From Centropus unirufus (Eukaryota; Chordata; Aves; Cuculiformes; Centropidae), in the NCBI GenBank assembly GCA_013397695.1, contig VYZI01000130.1:1995522-2059521 (forward strand): 64,000 nt of DNA. The letters run 5' to 3'. Position 1 is the first letter of the stretch, and each line of letters opens with the position of its first letter. The notes beneath the pieces are model-generated. The model saw only the letters and a program-made list of their open reading frames with translations. It was not told where the DNA came from and searched no databases. This document shows positions 12,690 through 25,392 of the stretch, in pieces. A program made the translations under genes and the position numbers.

Positions 12690-13415
12690 AAGCATCTCAG
12701 AATTAGTGTCTGTGGTAAATGGAACTAAATCCAGCTGGAGGCTGGTCACAAGTGACATCCCCAGGGCTCAGTGCTGGGTCTGGTCCTGTTCAATGTCTTT
12801 ATAAACGGCCTGAACAAAGGGACTGAATGGACCCTTGGCAAATTTGCAGGTGACATTAAGCTGGGAGGAAGTGTTGGTCTGCTTGAGAGTAGGGAGGCTC
12901 TTCAAAGGGACCTAGACAAGCTGGATCCATGGGTCGAGACCAGTGGGATGAGATTCAACAAAGCCAAATGCGAGGTCCTGCACTTGGAACACAACAACCC
13001 CAGGCAGCACGATAGGCCTGGGGAAGAGTGGCTGGAAAACTGCCTGGAGAAGAAGAAACTGGGGGTGTTGGTTGACAGCTGCTGAACATGAGCCAGCAGT
13101 GTGCCCAGGTGGCCAAGAAAGCCAATGGCATCTTGGCCTGGATCAGAAACAGCGTGGCCATCAAGTCCAAGGAGGTGATTCTGCCCCTGTGCTCGGCGCT
13201 GGTGAGGCCACACCTCGAATCCTGTGTTCAGTTCTGGGCCCTTCACTACAAGAAGGACATGGAGTTTCTGGAGTGGTAGAATCACCATCCCTGGATTTAT
13301 ATAAAAGACGGGTGGATGAGGGGCGTAGGGACATGGTTTAGTGGTAGACAGGAATGGTTGGACTCGATGATCTCGGAGTTCTTTTCCAATCTAATAATTC
13401 TGTGATTCTGTCACT
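12690..13415 (+). mobile_element. CR1 LINE fragment, sense, with internal deletion and intact 3' end
   Basis: The copy starts within the reverse transcriptase at GGAACTAAATCCAGCTGG (near 12720) and continues with a decayed PQGSVLGPVLFN block, here read LGLVLFNVFINGLN. It goes on through KFAGDIKLGGSVG, where the FADD box is FAGD, and the FNKAKCEVLHLEHNN block at about 12952-12996. A frame change near 13080 moves into a second frame with MSQQCAQVAKKANGIL and LVRPHLESCVQFWAL. At about 13273 the sequence jumps from the HYKKDMEFLE region straight to the 3' tail (tcaccatccctgg). It ends with the CR1 octamer form attctgtgattctg at 13401-13414. It is non-functional. Confidence 0.93.
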
Positions 13416-16400
13416 TATAAGGTTTTTGACCAGTGAGTCCTTATGAGGGCTTCAGCACTGTTGGGTCAGATGCCTACCATTACTACTGCTGTTTGATATC
13501 TGGCCACATTGAGGTACACAGTGACAGTCATGTTTAAAAGGCATTTATGTCTTATATTATGCAAGTAAAGGAGAACAGCAGAAAAGGCAGCTGAGCTGAC
13601 ATCTTGCATGCATACTTTAAGCCTACGCAGACAGACATTTAATTCATATTACACACATTTAATTCACATTAATTTATAGTTCAAGAATATTTTCCACTTC
13701 CTAGGCACGTAAGCAAAAAATATCTTGAGAGTCATTTAAAGATGGATTATCTTTATCTTAAATACAACTTCTCTACAGTGTTTTGTCAATGATGCTTAAA
13801 TATTATAGACCCGGAGAACTCAGTGTTTGTGTCCCAGAACCCAGAGCACTGCTTAATTTTAATGCAGAATTGAATTCTCCTGGGTCCAATGGTACCTCAC
13901 TGTAACTACATTACAAAGAATCAAGTTGTAAGCATGCTGTCCAGGTAGATTTAAACGAGTTTCATAACTGACCATCACTTTTTTAATGTATAGATAGGAG
14001 AAGTTTCCTGTTACAAAGCCGAGGGATCTCATATTGGGGTTTTGGCAGAGGAACTGGTTGTTCTCACAGGTCCAGCTGCCCCTCCTGATACAGCAGTTGC
14101 TGCTGCCCTGAAACCCTGTTCCTTCCTTCACTTTGGAGAAGGCAGCTTAAGGAAGGAAGTGTGTGTGTGTATAAGCTATTATGAGGCATTTAAATATTGA
14201 GGGGTCTGTGTTTGCCTGGTAAGATCTGCATTTCACTGTATGGCTGTGGTGCAGGGTGTCTGTTTTAAGGAAACAAATGATCATTTCATGTCATGAACCT
14301 GCTGGAATGTTTTAAATGTAAATGTGTGAAAAAGTAAGCAGCCCTAGGGATGCTGCAGTACTCCTTTTACTTCTTTGAGCCACATTCACTTAATTATTCA
14401 TAGAGGTCCCATAATCCTGCCCATAATTATGCAAATAGATCCTTTGAGTGAAGTCTTGGCATTTGGCTTTGACTTTATCAGTTCTGCTTAATTTTAAGCA
14501 CGTGTTTAAAAATCTTGTTCCATTCAAAATCAAAACTAAGAAAATAAAATTTTGCCATATGTGAAGTATTTCAAAGTTGCTCTATTGTTTTCTTTTCTGG
14601 CGAACCACAGCAATAACAATTTTAACTGCTCATAGCATCATACCTTCACAGCCATGCATTTCCTTGTAATGATCACTTAAATGCTGTTAGCTGATTCTGG
14701 TACCACTTAATGCATAGCTCTATTTTCCATTGACTTTGATGGAGTAGTTACAAATTATTGCTGGTGTTATTAAGAAGAGCACTTTATCTTTACTTTTTTA
14801 TAGCTATGTGAAAAATGGGTTCTCTGTTTTGTCTCTTTCAGGCTTTTCTATGGAGTCTGTCGGCATAATATGTGCAGGCATGTTGGTAAAAATATCCATA
14901 AGTAGCTTTCTGATTCACTCAAGTACTCTATTCAACTAATTCCCCTGTTAAAAGAACCAGAATTTTTCATCCATATCTTCAAATAAGGTTAATATAATTC
15001 TGGTTTTAAAGATGTATTTTAAAATAACAACTTTTGTAACCTGATACAGCCTTCTGGATGCTTATCCAGAAAACATGACATTTTGTTAAAAAATTCGCAT
15101 TCAACTATTGGAGAGTATAATGTCTTCTGCATTCCAACAAATTTTGGTTGTAGATTTTTGAGGTTGTTTATAGATCATTTTCCAGCTTTCACCCCATGAC
15201 ATAGGTATGTTCTCTGGCTGATATCATAATTTCTAATTAGATGCAGATGACTGTTGGGAGGAAAAAGTGTTCAAGAGCATGAACCCTATGAAAAGGTAAC
15301 ATTTATACCTTGGTGTCTTGACTTTAGAAGGCGTGTCACAGTTCACTGAGATGAAGCTCACTGAGTTCACTGAGCAGTGCTGTGATGTTTCAGAATAACT
15401 CATTTAAATATTTACAGTACTGTTATAGGGAAAGTAAATGAGTGAAATAATTTAATAACCAGTGATTCAGAGATGTTTCAGATTATTTTCCCCAAAGAGA
15501 ATGCTTAGGAATATTTAAATCCAAGTCAGTTTGAAAGATACATTTGCATCTGTTAACAGAATGAAAACAAACTGCCCCTATAACAGCAAATAGTCCTTTC
15601 TGTTGAATGTGTAACAGGTCTTATTTTGTTTTGATAGTTGAATCAAAAGGTTTATTCACTATAAAAGGTTACCTGTGGGAAGAAAGTTGATCAATATTTT
15701 TATTTATTAATAAAGAGTGTGTACTGTGTGATACAGACCTTTTATTTAATTTTGATACCCACAAAGCTTGCAACAAATGGTCCAGATCTTGATGGGGATG
15801 GGATCAATCCATTGTTTAATGGCAGTTTAATTTTCAGTTCAGTTCAGACTGAGGAACAATCAGCAATGTGCAACCAAATGCCAGGTTCTAAAAATAATCA
15901 GTTTTGGAATATGGTGTCCTTCTGTTTGCTCTGGTTTTGGGAGCTTCTCTTTATTTGGGGAGCAATGTGGTTGTTTCAGGGAAATGCTGGATATGGTAAG
16001 GCAGACAATGCAGGAAGAAGTAAGTGCAAATGGCGTTATTCTTAGGTAATCAGATTCATGAATGAACGTTTCTTACATCTAGTGCATCTTCTCTCAGCTA
16101 CGTCTGAGTAAGGGCTGCATGCCTTCAGAAGTGATAAAGGACAAAATGATATGGTACTGTGGACTTGAGTGAGGGGGGTTTCATGCTGGGTGGAGTGTTT
16201 CCTCTTTTCTGCTTTTGATACTGCATAGGGCTATTCTTTGTCTTTAAGATAGACTTATTCTTATCTTTTGAAAGGTTGAATTTTATGTTTTGGGCATTAA
16301 TACATTTATTAGAATAATCTAATTTACTACAGCTATTCAGTCACTGGTGTGATCAGATGACTACTCAGATTCCAATGAATCCCTATTGTGTAGATATTAT

Positions 16401-18926
16401 AGCACACTACCGAAATTCTCCAGGATTGCCCTTGTAGTATTATTTTTTAAGGAAAATATGTGGTTTTGAACTTGTTACCAGTGAATCTTTGCTGTCAGAG
16501 ACTCCACTGATCTCTGTACCAGCGGTTACATGATTTAGAGGAAGAAGTTTTATCTTGTAATTAGTTATGAAGAAATCAGTTTCAGTATTTCAGAATGCAC
16601 TTTAGTATATACTCAACTCTACATGGCCATAGTTAGATCTGTTTCTGTGCAGAGTACACGTTAAATTCAGCTGCTATCTTTTTATATAAATTATACTGTA
16701 AAGCTGGTGGCAGTTTCAAAGAGTTTGTAATGATCTATGACTTTGATGTTTGCTAAAATAAATAAATGAGAAATCAACCTTTGCCCATCTATGACCCTAG
16801 CACTGCCTGGGGGTCACAGGTGAATTGGTTTGCTTTCTGTGTAGCATATCTCATTGGTGTAAAAGTGAAGACCAAAAAATTCCCTTATTCATCTGTAATG
16901 ACACGAGTGACACTTTAGTGTCGATTTCACCTATAATCTAAGACTCCAATAAAAATAAAGCTATTGCAGTGTCCTTGGCATGTTGCCATGATTGTTATGC
17001 AGGGCAGTTCAGCTCGGGGACTGAGAATGAAACCTTCAACATTCTCTTCAGGGGAGTTAAAAAGAAACCACTATCTTGGTTATAGGGAATAAATTTGGCA
17101 TTTTTAAATAGTGTAACAGAACACTGGAGAAGAGAAGATGCAAATCATAATTTAAAGTGGTCAATTTGATATAAATGTGGTTTTGCCCCCAAAGATGTAA
17201 AATTTGCACTATACAGCATATGCAGATAGTTATTTAAAGCATCAGCAACTGATAAATAAACCTTCTATGGTTAAAGAAAGTATAAGGTGAAATTCTATGT
17301 CCTCTCCTGAGTTTTGCTGCTGATTTTAATAAATTCAAGCTTTTATATGTGCTGTTTTATCCAAATCTCTTCTCTGGATATTAAATTCAACATTTCCTTG
17401 AAGAAATTAAGTAGAAACCTACACTTTCCTCTATCCTTCTATTAAAATGGTATCATCCAAGATGAACATACAGAGAAATAAAGAAAAAGGGCTAAGTTAT
17501 GATAGCCATTCAAATATCATTATAGTAGTTAGTGAAGTAGGAAATGCAATGTTCTAGTATTATTTTGAAGAGTCCTGCTTATTTGAATGCTTCTGTCTTC
17601 ATTTATATTGCAATTCTAATTAAAGTTTTGGGATGGATTTTTGAGAGAAATCAAGACTGACCTTACAAATTATTTTTAGCTTGGATTCAGTAGAAGTGTC
17701 AAGCACTTTGGAAAATGTCACACATTGACCTTTATGGTCACTGTGAAGTACAAATTCTCTATTGCTACTTATGCTACTGTACAACTGCTTCTCCAGGTAT
17801 ATTCCCAGCTGCTTGCTTTTTCCCCCTTTTCCCTCTAAACGCTGTGGTGTGTCATTTTCTCCTACTTTTAAAAGAATTATTTTTATTCCCTGCCTGTGGA
17901 ATAACATGGGTTGGCTTCCTTGGCCAGCTCTCTTACTTTGCTCCAAACTTCAGCTCTCCCTTGTTTGCTCTCAGTCTGTCTTTCTCTATTTGTACCAGTT
18001 TAAACTTCCCAAACTTTTAAAGTGCTGTTTTCAATAGGTGTGACTGTTAGGACTCACCTGCTGTGGTGCAGCACCTCCTTTGTCGTAGACCAACTGAATC
18101 AGTTCCTGTGAAGTGATATTTATCCATTTTTGTTCCCTTCAACGCTTAAAATTGCCACTCTCCTTCTTTACCTCCTTTCTTTACCTCATATGCTGTATTT
18201 ACTTAATCTTGGTGATGTATAGAGCACCCTTATTTTGTTTTTCCTCCATTGTTAAACTGCACAAAAACAAGTTGTTGTTAAAGAGTACTATTTACTGCAG
18301 ATGCTTTTAGTTGCCTCATTCCATAAGATAGTTCTGTGCCTCAGTTTCAAGACTGAATTTTCTCTGTCTTAAACTGGAGGATGTTAGCTCTAGCCAAACA
18401 TAAACTGGTGTTGATCCTAATGTACTTTTGAGGGAAGAATTACCTTAAGGAACAGTGTACTTTCTGAGCGTTGTTCCAGGAGAGAGTCATATGGCACATG
18501 CCTCAAGCTGCTGGTGCAGGATAATACAAATACCAATTAAACATATTTGCCTTCACAAAATGAGTGATACTATTTTGGATCATATGTGGAAAGAGTATTC
18601 CTAGGGGAAACTCACATTTGCAAGAGTACCAATCAGGCTAAGCAAGGAAAATGGCCTTTTGAAGAGCACAGTTGGGTTTTGGTAGGCCTAGACTTTTGCA
18701 ACATAGCCTTTTTTTTTTGTGGTGTAAGCTCAGCAAATCAGCAAGATGATGGCAATGGCAAGATTTTCTCTATGCTGTTTGGACAGACATTATTGATATG
18801 ATGATCCCACCCAGAGACTCAGGGTGAATATGGAGTCCGTTCAGGTAGAAACTCACCTATGTGCACCTTTTTTCCTGAAGGTCTTGTTATTGAGTGCCTT
18901 TTCTCAACTACCAGATCTTCAAGTAT

Positions 18927-19250
18927 AATCATAGAATCATTTAGGTTGGAAAAGACCCTTAAGGTCATTGAGTCCACCTGTTAACCTTGCACTGCCAAGT
19001 CCACTGAACCATGCCCCTAAACACCACATCTGCACAACTTTAAATGCTCCCAAGAATACTGACTTCACCACTTCCCTAGGCACCCTGTTCCAGATAACTC
19101 TTTTGGTAAAGAACTTTTTTCCTAATATCCAGTCTAAACCTGCCCTGGTACAACTTGAGACCATTTTCACTCATCCTATTGCTTGTTGCTTTGGAGGAGT
19201 GACCAACACCTGCCTTGCTACCACCTCCTTTCAGGTAGTTGCAGAGTACA
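18927..19250 (-). mobile_element. CR1 LINE 3' fragment, antisense
   Basis: The lower edge is AATCATAGAATCAT, the reverse complement of the CR1 terminal octamer pair. Reading the minus strand inward gives the 3' untranslated tail. Beyond it the minus strand encodes a decayed C-terminal CR1 segment with GRFRLDIRKKVLYQKSYLEQ-like residues and a PREVVKSVFLGAFKVVQ-like run. The copy stops near 19250, so only the last few hundred bases of the element inserted. Confidence 0.9.
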
Positions 19251-19557
19251 TAAGCTCTGCTTCCTCTCATTGATAATGAATGCTCTGCCAGTGCAAGAAT
19301 ACCTCATTGCTTTCTTCCTAATTCTTCTTTTAGTTTTATTTTTTCTTGCAATGCCAGAGAGGTGTGCTTCACTTTAGCGCCTGGCCTGGGAAGGTGTTAC
19401 ATTAGGTTGACAACCACTGTGGTGGCTTTTCTTCACTGTGGAGTTGGTCTGTAAAACCCAGAGTCTTCAGCAACCCAGGAAGAGTAACATGTTCAGGGGT
19501 TCCTGCTGCAATGAAGCATACTGCTTTTGTTTGGTACCTGTTTGCTTGCATGTAGAC

Positions 19558-19589
19558 CTACCTATTTCAGGGGCTACCTATTTCGAGGG
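19558..19589. repeat. Short tandem duplication of about 16 bp
   Basis: ACCTATTTCAGGGGCT is followed directly by ACCTATTTCGAGGGCT. The two units differ by two bases. Confidence 0.8.
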
Positions 19590-20207
19590 CTGCCAGTACT
19601 GATGTTTTTTTGTTATTTTTTAACTGTGGATGTGCATGCCTAGATGTTAAATGACTTCAAAAGTGGGAAAATTGTGGCTGAAGTCTAGATAAAACCCTAC
19701 CTTTTAGTAAAACCATACCATTATTTTCTTGTCCTGTTCAGTTACTTGTTATTCTGCAAAGTAAAATGGTGCTGGTGTGTTGGAATGACCTTACTGGAGT
19801 TTTACAGCCAACTCAGCCACATAAGCATGGAGTTAAAGTGCTTTTTTTCAAAATAATTATGTCTGCTGAAACACAGTTCTTAATAATCCAATCAAAGTTC
19901 CCATCAAAGTTGCAGCCTAGAAGCGAAAACATGAGAATAAAAAAGTCACAACAAGTAGCAGTCAGCCTCAGCAAAGATGCCCCTTCCAGTATTGTCTGTA
20001 TGGGTAAGTGGAAAAGGGAATTCACAGAGTCCTTCACTTGACTTCAAAGTGTCCAAAACCCAAGAAATGTGACGTGAACAATCACCTTCTCACAGGCTCA
20101 GACATCTTTGCTTTTGTTCCTTGAGGTCACTTTGCAATGGAAATTTAGATCTGCTCCTATGCTGTGATGGTACTCTAACCTGCCAAGTTATTTGTTACTT
20201 AGGTTTA

Positions 20208-20237
20208 NNNNNNNNNNNNNNNNNNNNNNNNNNNNNN
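20208..20237. other. Assembly gap (30 N)
   Basis: Thirty undetermined bases. The true length of the missing sequence is unknown. The flank on the right carries a short tandem repeat, which may be why assembly failed here. Confidence 0.99.
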
Positions 20238-20254
20238 TCTTATAAATTTCATTT

Positions 20255-20293
20255 TCTGTAGTTATTAATCTCTGTAACTCTGTAGTTATTAAT
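20255..20293. repeat. 24-bp-period tandem repeat beside the assembly gap
   Basis: The 15-mer TCTGTAGTTATTAAT occurs at 20255-20269 and again at 20279-20293, giving about 1.6 copies of a 24-bp unit. It begins 18 bases right of the N gap, so more copies may be hidden in the gap. Confidence 0.85.
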
Positions 20294-23200
20294 TGGTTTA
20301 TGCATGTTAAATTCTAGAGGCATGAACGAACACTGTTTATTGGTTTTTGCCAAAACTAGTCAACCAACAAAATTATGCTTCAAGGTTTGTACTGTTATCA
20401 CACCTTGGTAATAATTGCTCTAATCAGCTAGAGGGAAGCAAGACTGAGAATTCAAAATAAAAAGAAGTCCCTCCTTGATATCTTAATTTAATAAGTTCAT
20501 TGTGATCCTATATACTTTTAGTAAGAATTTGGGTTTTGGTATTTGTCATGTTTATTAGTTCATTCTGTCAGACTATGTTTGTACTAATTCAATTATAATG
20601 CAGCTTCCTTCGAAAAACAGATTAGATGTTAAACAAGCGTCCTAGCATTAGGGACACAGATAGCAAAGGAATTCGGTAGCTCAGTTTGTAAATGAAAATC
20701 TCATTTATTTTTAATAAAGAAAATAATGCATATGACCACTTCAGTATCTTTAGCAAATGATGATTTGTTTGTGGAGGATACCTTTACAAAAATGTAATTA
20801 CTCCAATAAACACTAATGAGTGTTGTGTTTATCTGAAAAGTTGCATGAACAATTCCCAAGGGCACAGGGGGCAGATGAGGGTCTAAGGGTTAATCTAAAA
20901 CACAGTGCTTTAATACCTAGTTCATTATGATAGTTGTTCTGCAGTATTAATTGAACATTGTTTCATGGTGTCCATCCCCTTTCTTTGGGGTTTTATCACT
21001 TGCTGGTACAACTTATCCAGTGTTCAATAATAAAATAAAAGATTGAGTGAAGCATTTGGGTTTTAAGCAAAGTATCTCTAGGGGAGGTATTTTCTAACAT
21101 GTATGTCCATACTAGACCTGCAAACTCGAAAAACTCAGTTTTTATGCTTAAAGTTGTATTTAAACATTTTCAGATGGCGTTATTCCATTGTAAGGAATTA
21201 TTGTGTTTTGGTCTAAGGACAAAAACAATTGAATGATTTATTTAATTTCCAGAATTAGACTTCTGCTTACGCACACCAGTTGTACATATTTTCCTTCTAC
21301 ACAGTTCAGTTGTGGGGTTGCTTTCTGCCTGTCACTACAGGAAGGCACAGATAGAGCTTTCCACAGGCTGCTCTACCTTGACAGTAGTTACTTGATCACA
21401 ACCACTTCCCCTCCCACCAGAGTTTGTGTGTACTTTTGGTGGAAGAAGGAGGTGAGGCATAAAGCCTACAAGTCTTGGCCCTATATGGTTGTACTTAACG
21501 GGATTTGATGGAGATGCAGGGAACTTAACGTGACCATAAGCTAGCTCTCCTGAATGATTTGTTTGACCATACTTGATGCTTCAGGCCTTGCCTTCTCATT
21601 CACTTTAATGTCATCATTGACCTTTCAATATTTTCTCCCTCTTTGCTTTTCTTTCTCTTGGTACTTTCTTGTGGTATTACTGCATCTTCATGTGTTTAAA
21701 CCCAGAATTTCAGCTCACTGCTAACATTAAGCAGTATGATGATGTGTCATACAACTGCAATGAGCGCATCTTCAGAGAAAGAGATTAATCTTTTCCCAGT
21801 TCCTTGGTTCAGTCTCCAGATCCTTGTCCTTCTCCCATAAAAGGTGTGGTTCTGCAGATTCCTGATGCTGAGCGTTCATATGCTGCGTTCTTTAGAGTTT
21901 GTCCTTAGATACCCTGGTACTACTTCCAGTGGTTTTTACCTGCCTTTCCTTCATGGCATGTAGTTACATGTCACCATCTCACACAGTTCTGTATTTGTTC
22001 GTGAGCAATTTGGAGGTCTTGTGTATGAACGGATCCTGAGACAGACTTTAGTGTCACTCCATGACAAGTGAGCAAGTGTCCATATGTACTAGGCTTAAAT
22101 ATTCAGGCACCTGTTGTGTCCTGGGTAGCTGTGAGTTTGGGCGTACAAGCATTGCCTTGTGAAATCAGGGAAGTACAAAGGCCTGCAGAAATTATCTTCA
22201 CAAGTTTGAGGGTAGCGTTGGAAATCTGCCCTCCAATATCTTTTTTAATCATCTCATATGCAGGAGTCTATGATTTTGGGAGACTTTCTAATGACAGGTT
22301 ATCTTTTCTAAATCTCCGGTCTAAAGCCTTCTCATATAACTGATAGGCTTTTTATTTCTGCCTGAGAGTTTCCATTGCATACACAGCAGAAACACAAACA
22401 CAATTCTCTGTTTTTTCTCTGAAAACCAATGTCCTCTTTCCTAGCAAGATTAATGTGTTGACTAATCTTAGAGCAAGCACTTTTTTTTTAATCTATCATT
22501 GTTTTCTGACTGTGAATTTAGTAGAGGTCAGAAAAAGAGATTCTTTAAAGTGATTGCGCATTTGTTTTTCTGAGAGGACATCAGAAGATTAATGCTTTTC
22601 CAAAGAAAATAAAGAAATACAGTATTTCTTTTAATACACTTCAGCTAAATAAATTCTTAAAATCACGTCTTGGCACAGATAGGGTGTTTGCAGCATAAGG
22701 TACAAGTCATATAATTTCTACTATCTGAAAACTGTTTAAATGAGCTCTACTTCAGCCATGCCATTTATTCAACACCTGAAGTGAAGTAACTCTGGTCCCT
22801 TCTCTGATGTAGAGCCATCAGAGAGCTGACTGCCAGTGCGTTTGTGCTAGTCTGTTTGCTTATATAAAGAACTCATTTAAGCTTCTCCACCCAAGAAATT
22901 CATGTTGATTTTGGATAATCCCTGGGTGATTTTATTCTGTTAAATAAATAAATAACTCTTCCCAACCTGTGACGCAGCCCAGCACTCATATATTTTGGAC
23001 TGTTAGAAGTGTAGCGTTTCTCTAGGGGAAACATGAACTGACACAAGACACAGGCAATTTTATGTTTGTCCAGAAGGAAAACAGGATGTGTATTTCAATA
23101 CAGGATTATGTGGCAGTGGAGTTTCACCTGGCAAGAGTGCAGGGTCAGTCTGCAATGAGGAGAGTTTTGCATGTGGATCACCAGACCCCACACTGCATCC

Positions 23201-25222
23201 TGATTTCCCAGTGTGGCTTCTCTAGGACTAGCGCCAATGTGATTTGGTTTGGCAACAAACCAGTACCTCAGAAGAAAAGGAAAAGTTGTATTAAACAGCT
23301 GAAATAAGTCTCTGGGGTCAACATTGGCTGTCAGGACTCACTTTCAGTCTTAGAGAAATGGTATGTGTATGTGGCCAGCAGACGTGGGAACCTGAGCGTC
23401 CTTGCTCTGAGTGGTGCTGGGATGGGATGTACTGAGGATGCTTTGGCCCAGTGAGGCAGAACAGGTCTCTGTGGTCATCATCCATCATAACTAACCCATC
23501 TGACTGAAAATCACTTCTTCAAGCTCTACTCTGCTCTTTTCTATTCCATGAAGAAAGTACCAGTGCACAGCCTTGAGTTGAGTATACAGAAGTCCTAAAC
23601 TCAAGTCAGGGCAAATGAAGAAGCCCTTATTTTCACTCTGCTCTTAATCCCCACCTGCATGATGTTTATCCTTCCCTGAGTTCTTGCTTTGGCAGGAAAA
23701 CTGGTACTGAATAGGCACATCTCTGCTGAAATCAGTCATAGCTATAAATGTTTCCCTGTATCTCTACACTGCTATTTATTAGATAACTAAATATTAAATT
23801 AGATATCTAATGTCTTAAATAACTGAATAATTATTTGTCTAACATATTTATCTAAACTTGGAAAATGTTGAGACTGAGCTAGGCTGTCTTTGCTATTTTC
23901 TTTATTAATTGCATTGCAGCAATGTTCAGCATGTCTTGTAGCAGATATTGAATTCACATAGTGAAAAGCAGCCATTAACCTCATGTGACTGAATAATGCT
24001 AATAAAAAGTTTTGCTTCCTGCTTGGTTTCTGGGGTCTTGTGAACCATGAGAAGTTCTTTAGAGGATTTATACATCTATTTTTCCTTCTTTTACCTTATT
24101 CTAACCCAGAAATATGCTGAAATTCTTTTAATATCACTTATTTTCAAGAACTAAAGCTGTGAATGGAATGTCAAATGTTAGAAGACATGCTGATAAATTA
24201 TTGGAGGTATCAGTGCCTGAATAAAGCAGTATGAAAATGTTAGCAAATATTTACAAGGTAAGATTGACCTGCTCAACCCAGCACGCAGAAACAAGCATAT
24301 ACTCAGCATAATGTACGTTTTCACTTATTGCTGATCCAGTGGGTTAGCATATTTCTAGTATTCTGTCTTTTGTGTGTGTTCTATATAACCTTACTTAGAC
24401 TTATCATGTACACAGCCTACTCCTGAATTAGGTTAAGCCACTTGTAAATAAGTAAAAATTAGGAAAGACAGTTTTTGCTTAAAAATAGAAACTCAGTTTA
24501 AAAACCGTGTTTTGACCTTAGGCTTTTATTTAGGGTTTTGCAAAACAGGTAAGTTCTTTGTTTTCTATTACATGTTGTAAGCCTAATAATCAAATCATTA
24601 CTTCTCATCTAATTTTGCATTCCTTGAGTGTGTTTTAGGAAGCCCCCTTTTCATGGAGAGCAAAGCACTGGAAGTTATGCTGGGATATGAACATTAGGAG
24701 TTTTAGAAGAAATATGAGTTTAACTGAAGAATTTTTTTGTTGTGACTTCTGTGATAGTAGTTTAACCTCAGAAAAAAAGGCATCACAACACATGTTTTAG
24801 CAATTATTTCTCTTAAAAAGGCTGTATTCCATACAGATTACCAAAAAGGCAATATAGTTCCAGGCCACTTACAACTGCTGTTGCAGGTCCTACACCCTCA
24901 ATGTAAAGTTGAATTGATGCAACCTCATCCAATGCCTCACGTTTGCTCTTGTTCTGAATGAAGGTGATCACAGTGCTAGATGATGTGCCACAAAGCTCCA
25001 TGTATTTCTCTGGTTCTCCAGTTATGCATAAGGCTTCACATCCTGTAGATAAGATTCATCACTCTGTATTTATCAATGGTGACTTAAAATTGAATTTTTA
25101 AGTTTGGTGGGATTTTTAATTAATAAGTTTGTTTCAGAGTTGTCCAAATAAGGGTGTGGGGAAAAAAGAAACTTGAAATTTCTATCATTACAACAAAAGA
25201 CTTTTTTTTTCCTATGTTTCAG

Positions 25223-25392
25223 ACACAGATATTAAGGAGCTAGAGGATGTTTTTGGACTTAACGGACAAGTAGAGCATAAGCTGAACTTCCTCAAAAAGA
25301 ATGTATCAAAAGATATAAAGCTGGTCCTGATTGCTCATTCTATTGGCTGCTACATCACACTGGAGATGATGAAGCGAGCATCAGAACTTCAG
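25223..25392 (+). CDS. LDAH: LDAH internal exon: catalytic serine (nucleophile elbow)
   Basis: The exon is 170 bp and, with the split first codon, gives 57 residues. It begins after a tatgtttcag acceptor in phase 1 and ends CAG/GTATAT in phase 0. An acidic helix (DIKELEDVFGLNGQVEHKL) leads to the strand KDIKLVLI and the nucleophile elbow A-H-S-I-G. The presumed catalytic Ser codon TCT is at 25339-25341, equivalent to Ser139 in the mammalian protein. The following helix is CYITLEMMKRASELQ. In the LDAH family as I recall it, the elbow is G-H-S-I-G. Here the first position is GCT, Ala, which is tolerated in some other lipases but is worth noting. The frame is otherwise clean. The catalytic Asp and His are expected in exons beyond the window. 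Confidence 0.97.

Larger units (their letters stand above)
10367..25222 (+). other. LDAH: LDAH intron (14,856 bp)
   Basis: This GT-AG intron lies between two phase-1 exon boundaries. It contains a hAT-like scrap near 12150, a sense CR1 (about 12690-13415), an antisense CR1 tail (18927-19250), a 16-bp tandem duplication near 19558-19589, the assembly gap at 20208-20237 with a 24-bp-period repeat beside it, and short AT-rich palindromes such as 23798-23811. The remaining open frames (for example 13859-14131 minus and 15719-16045 plus) show no recognisable domain and are treated as chance. Confidence 0.9.
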
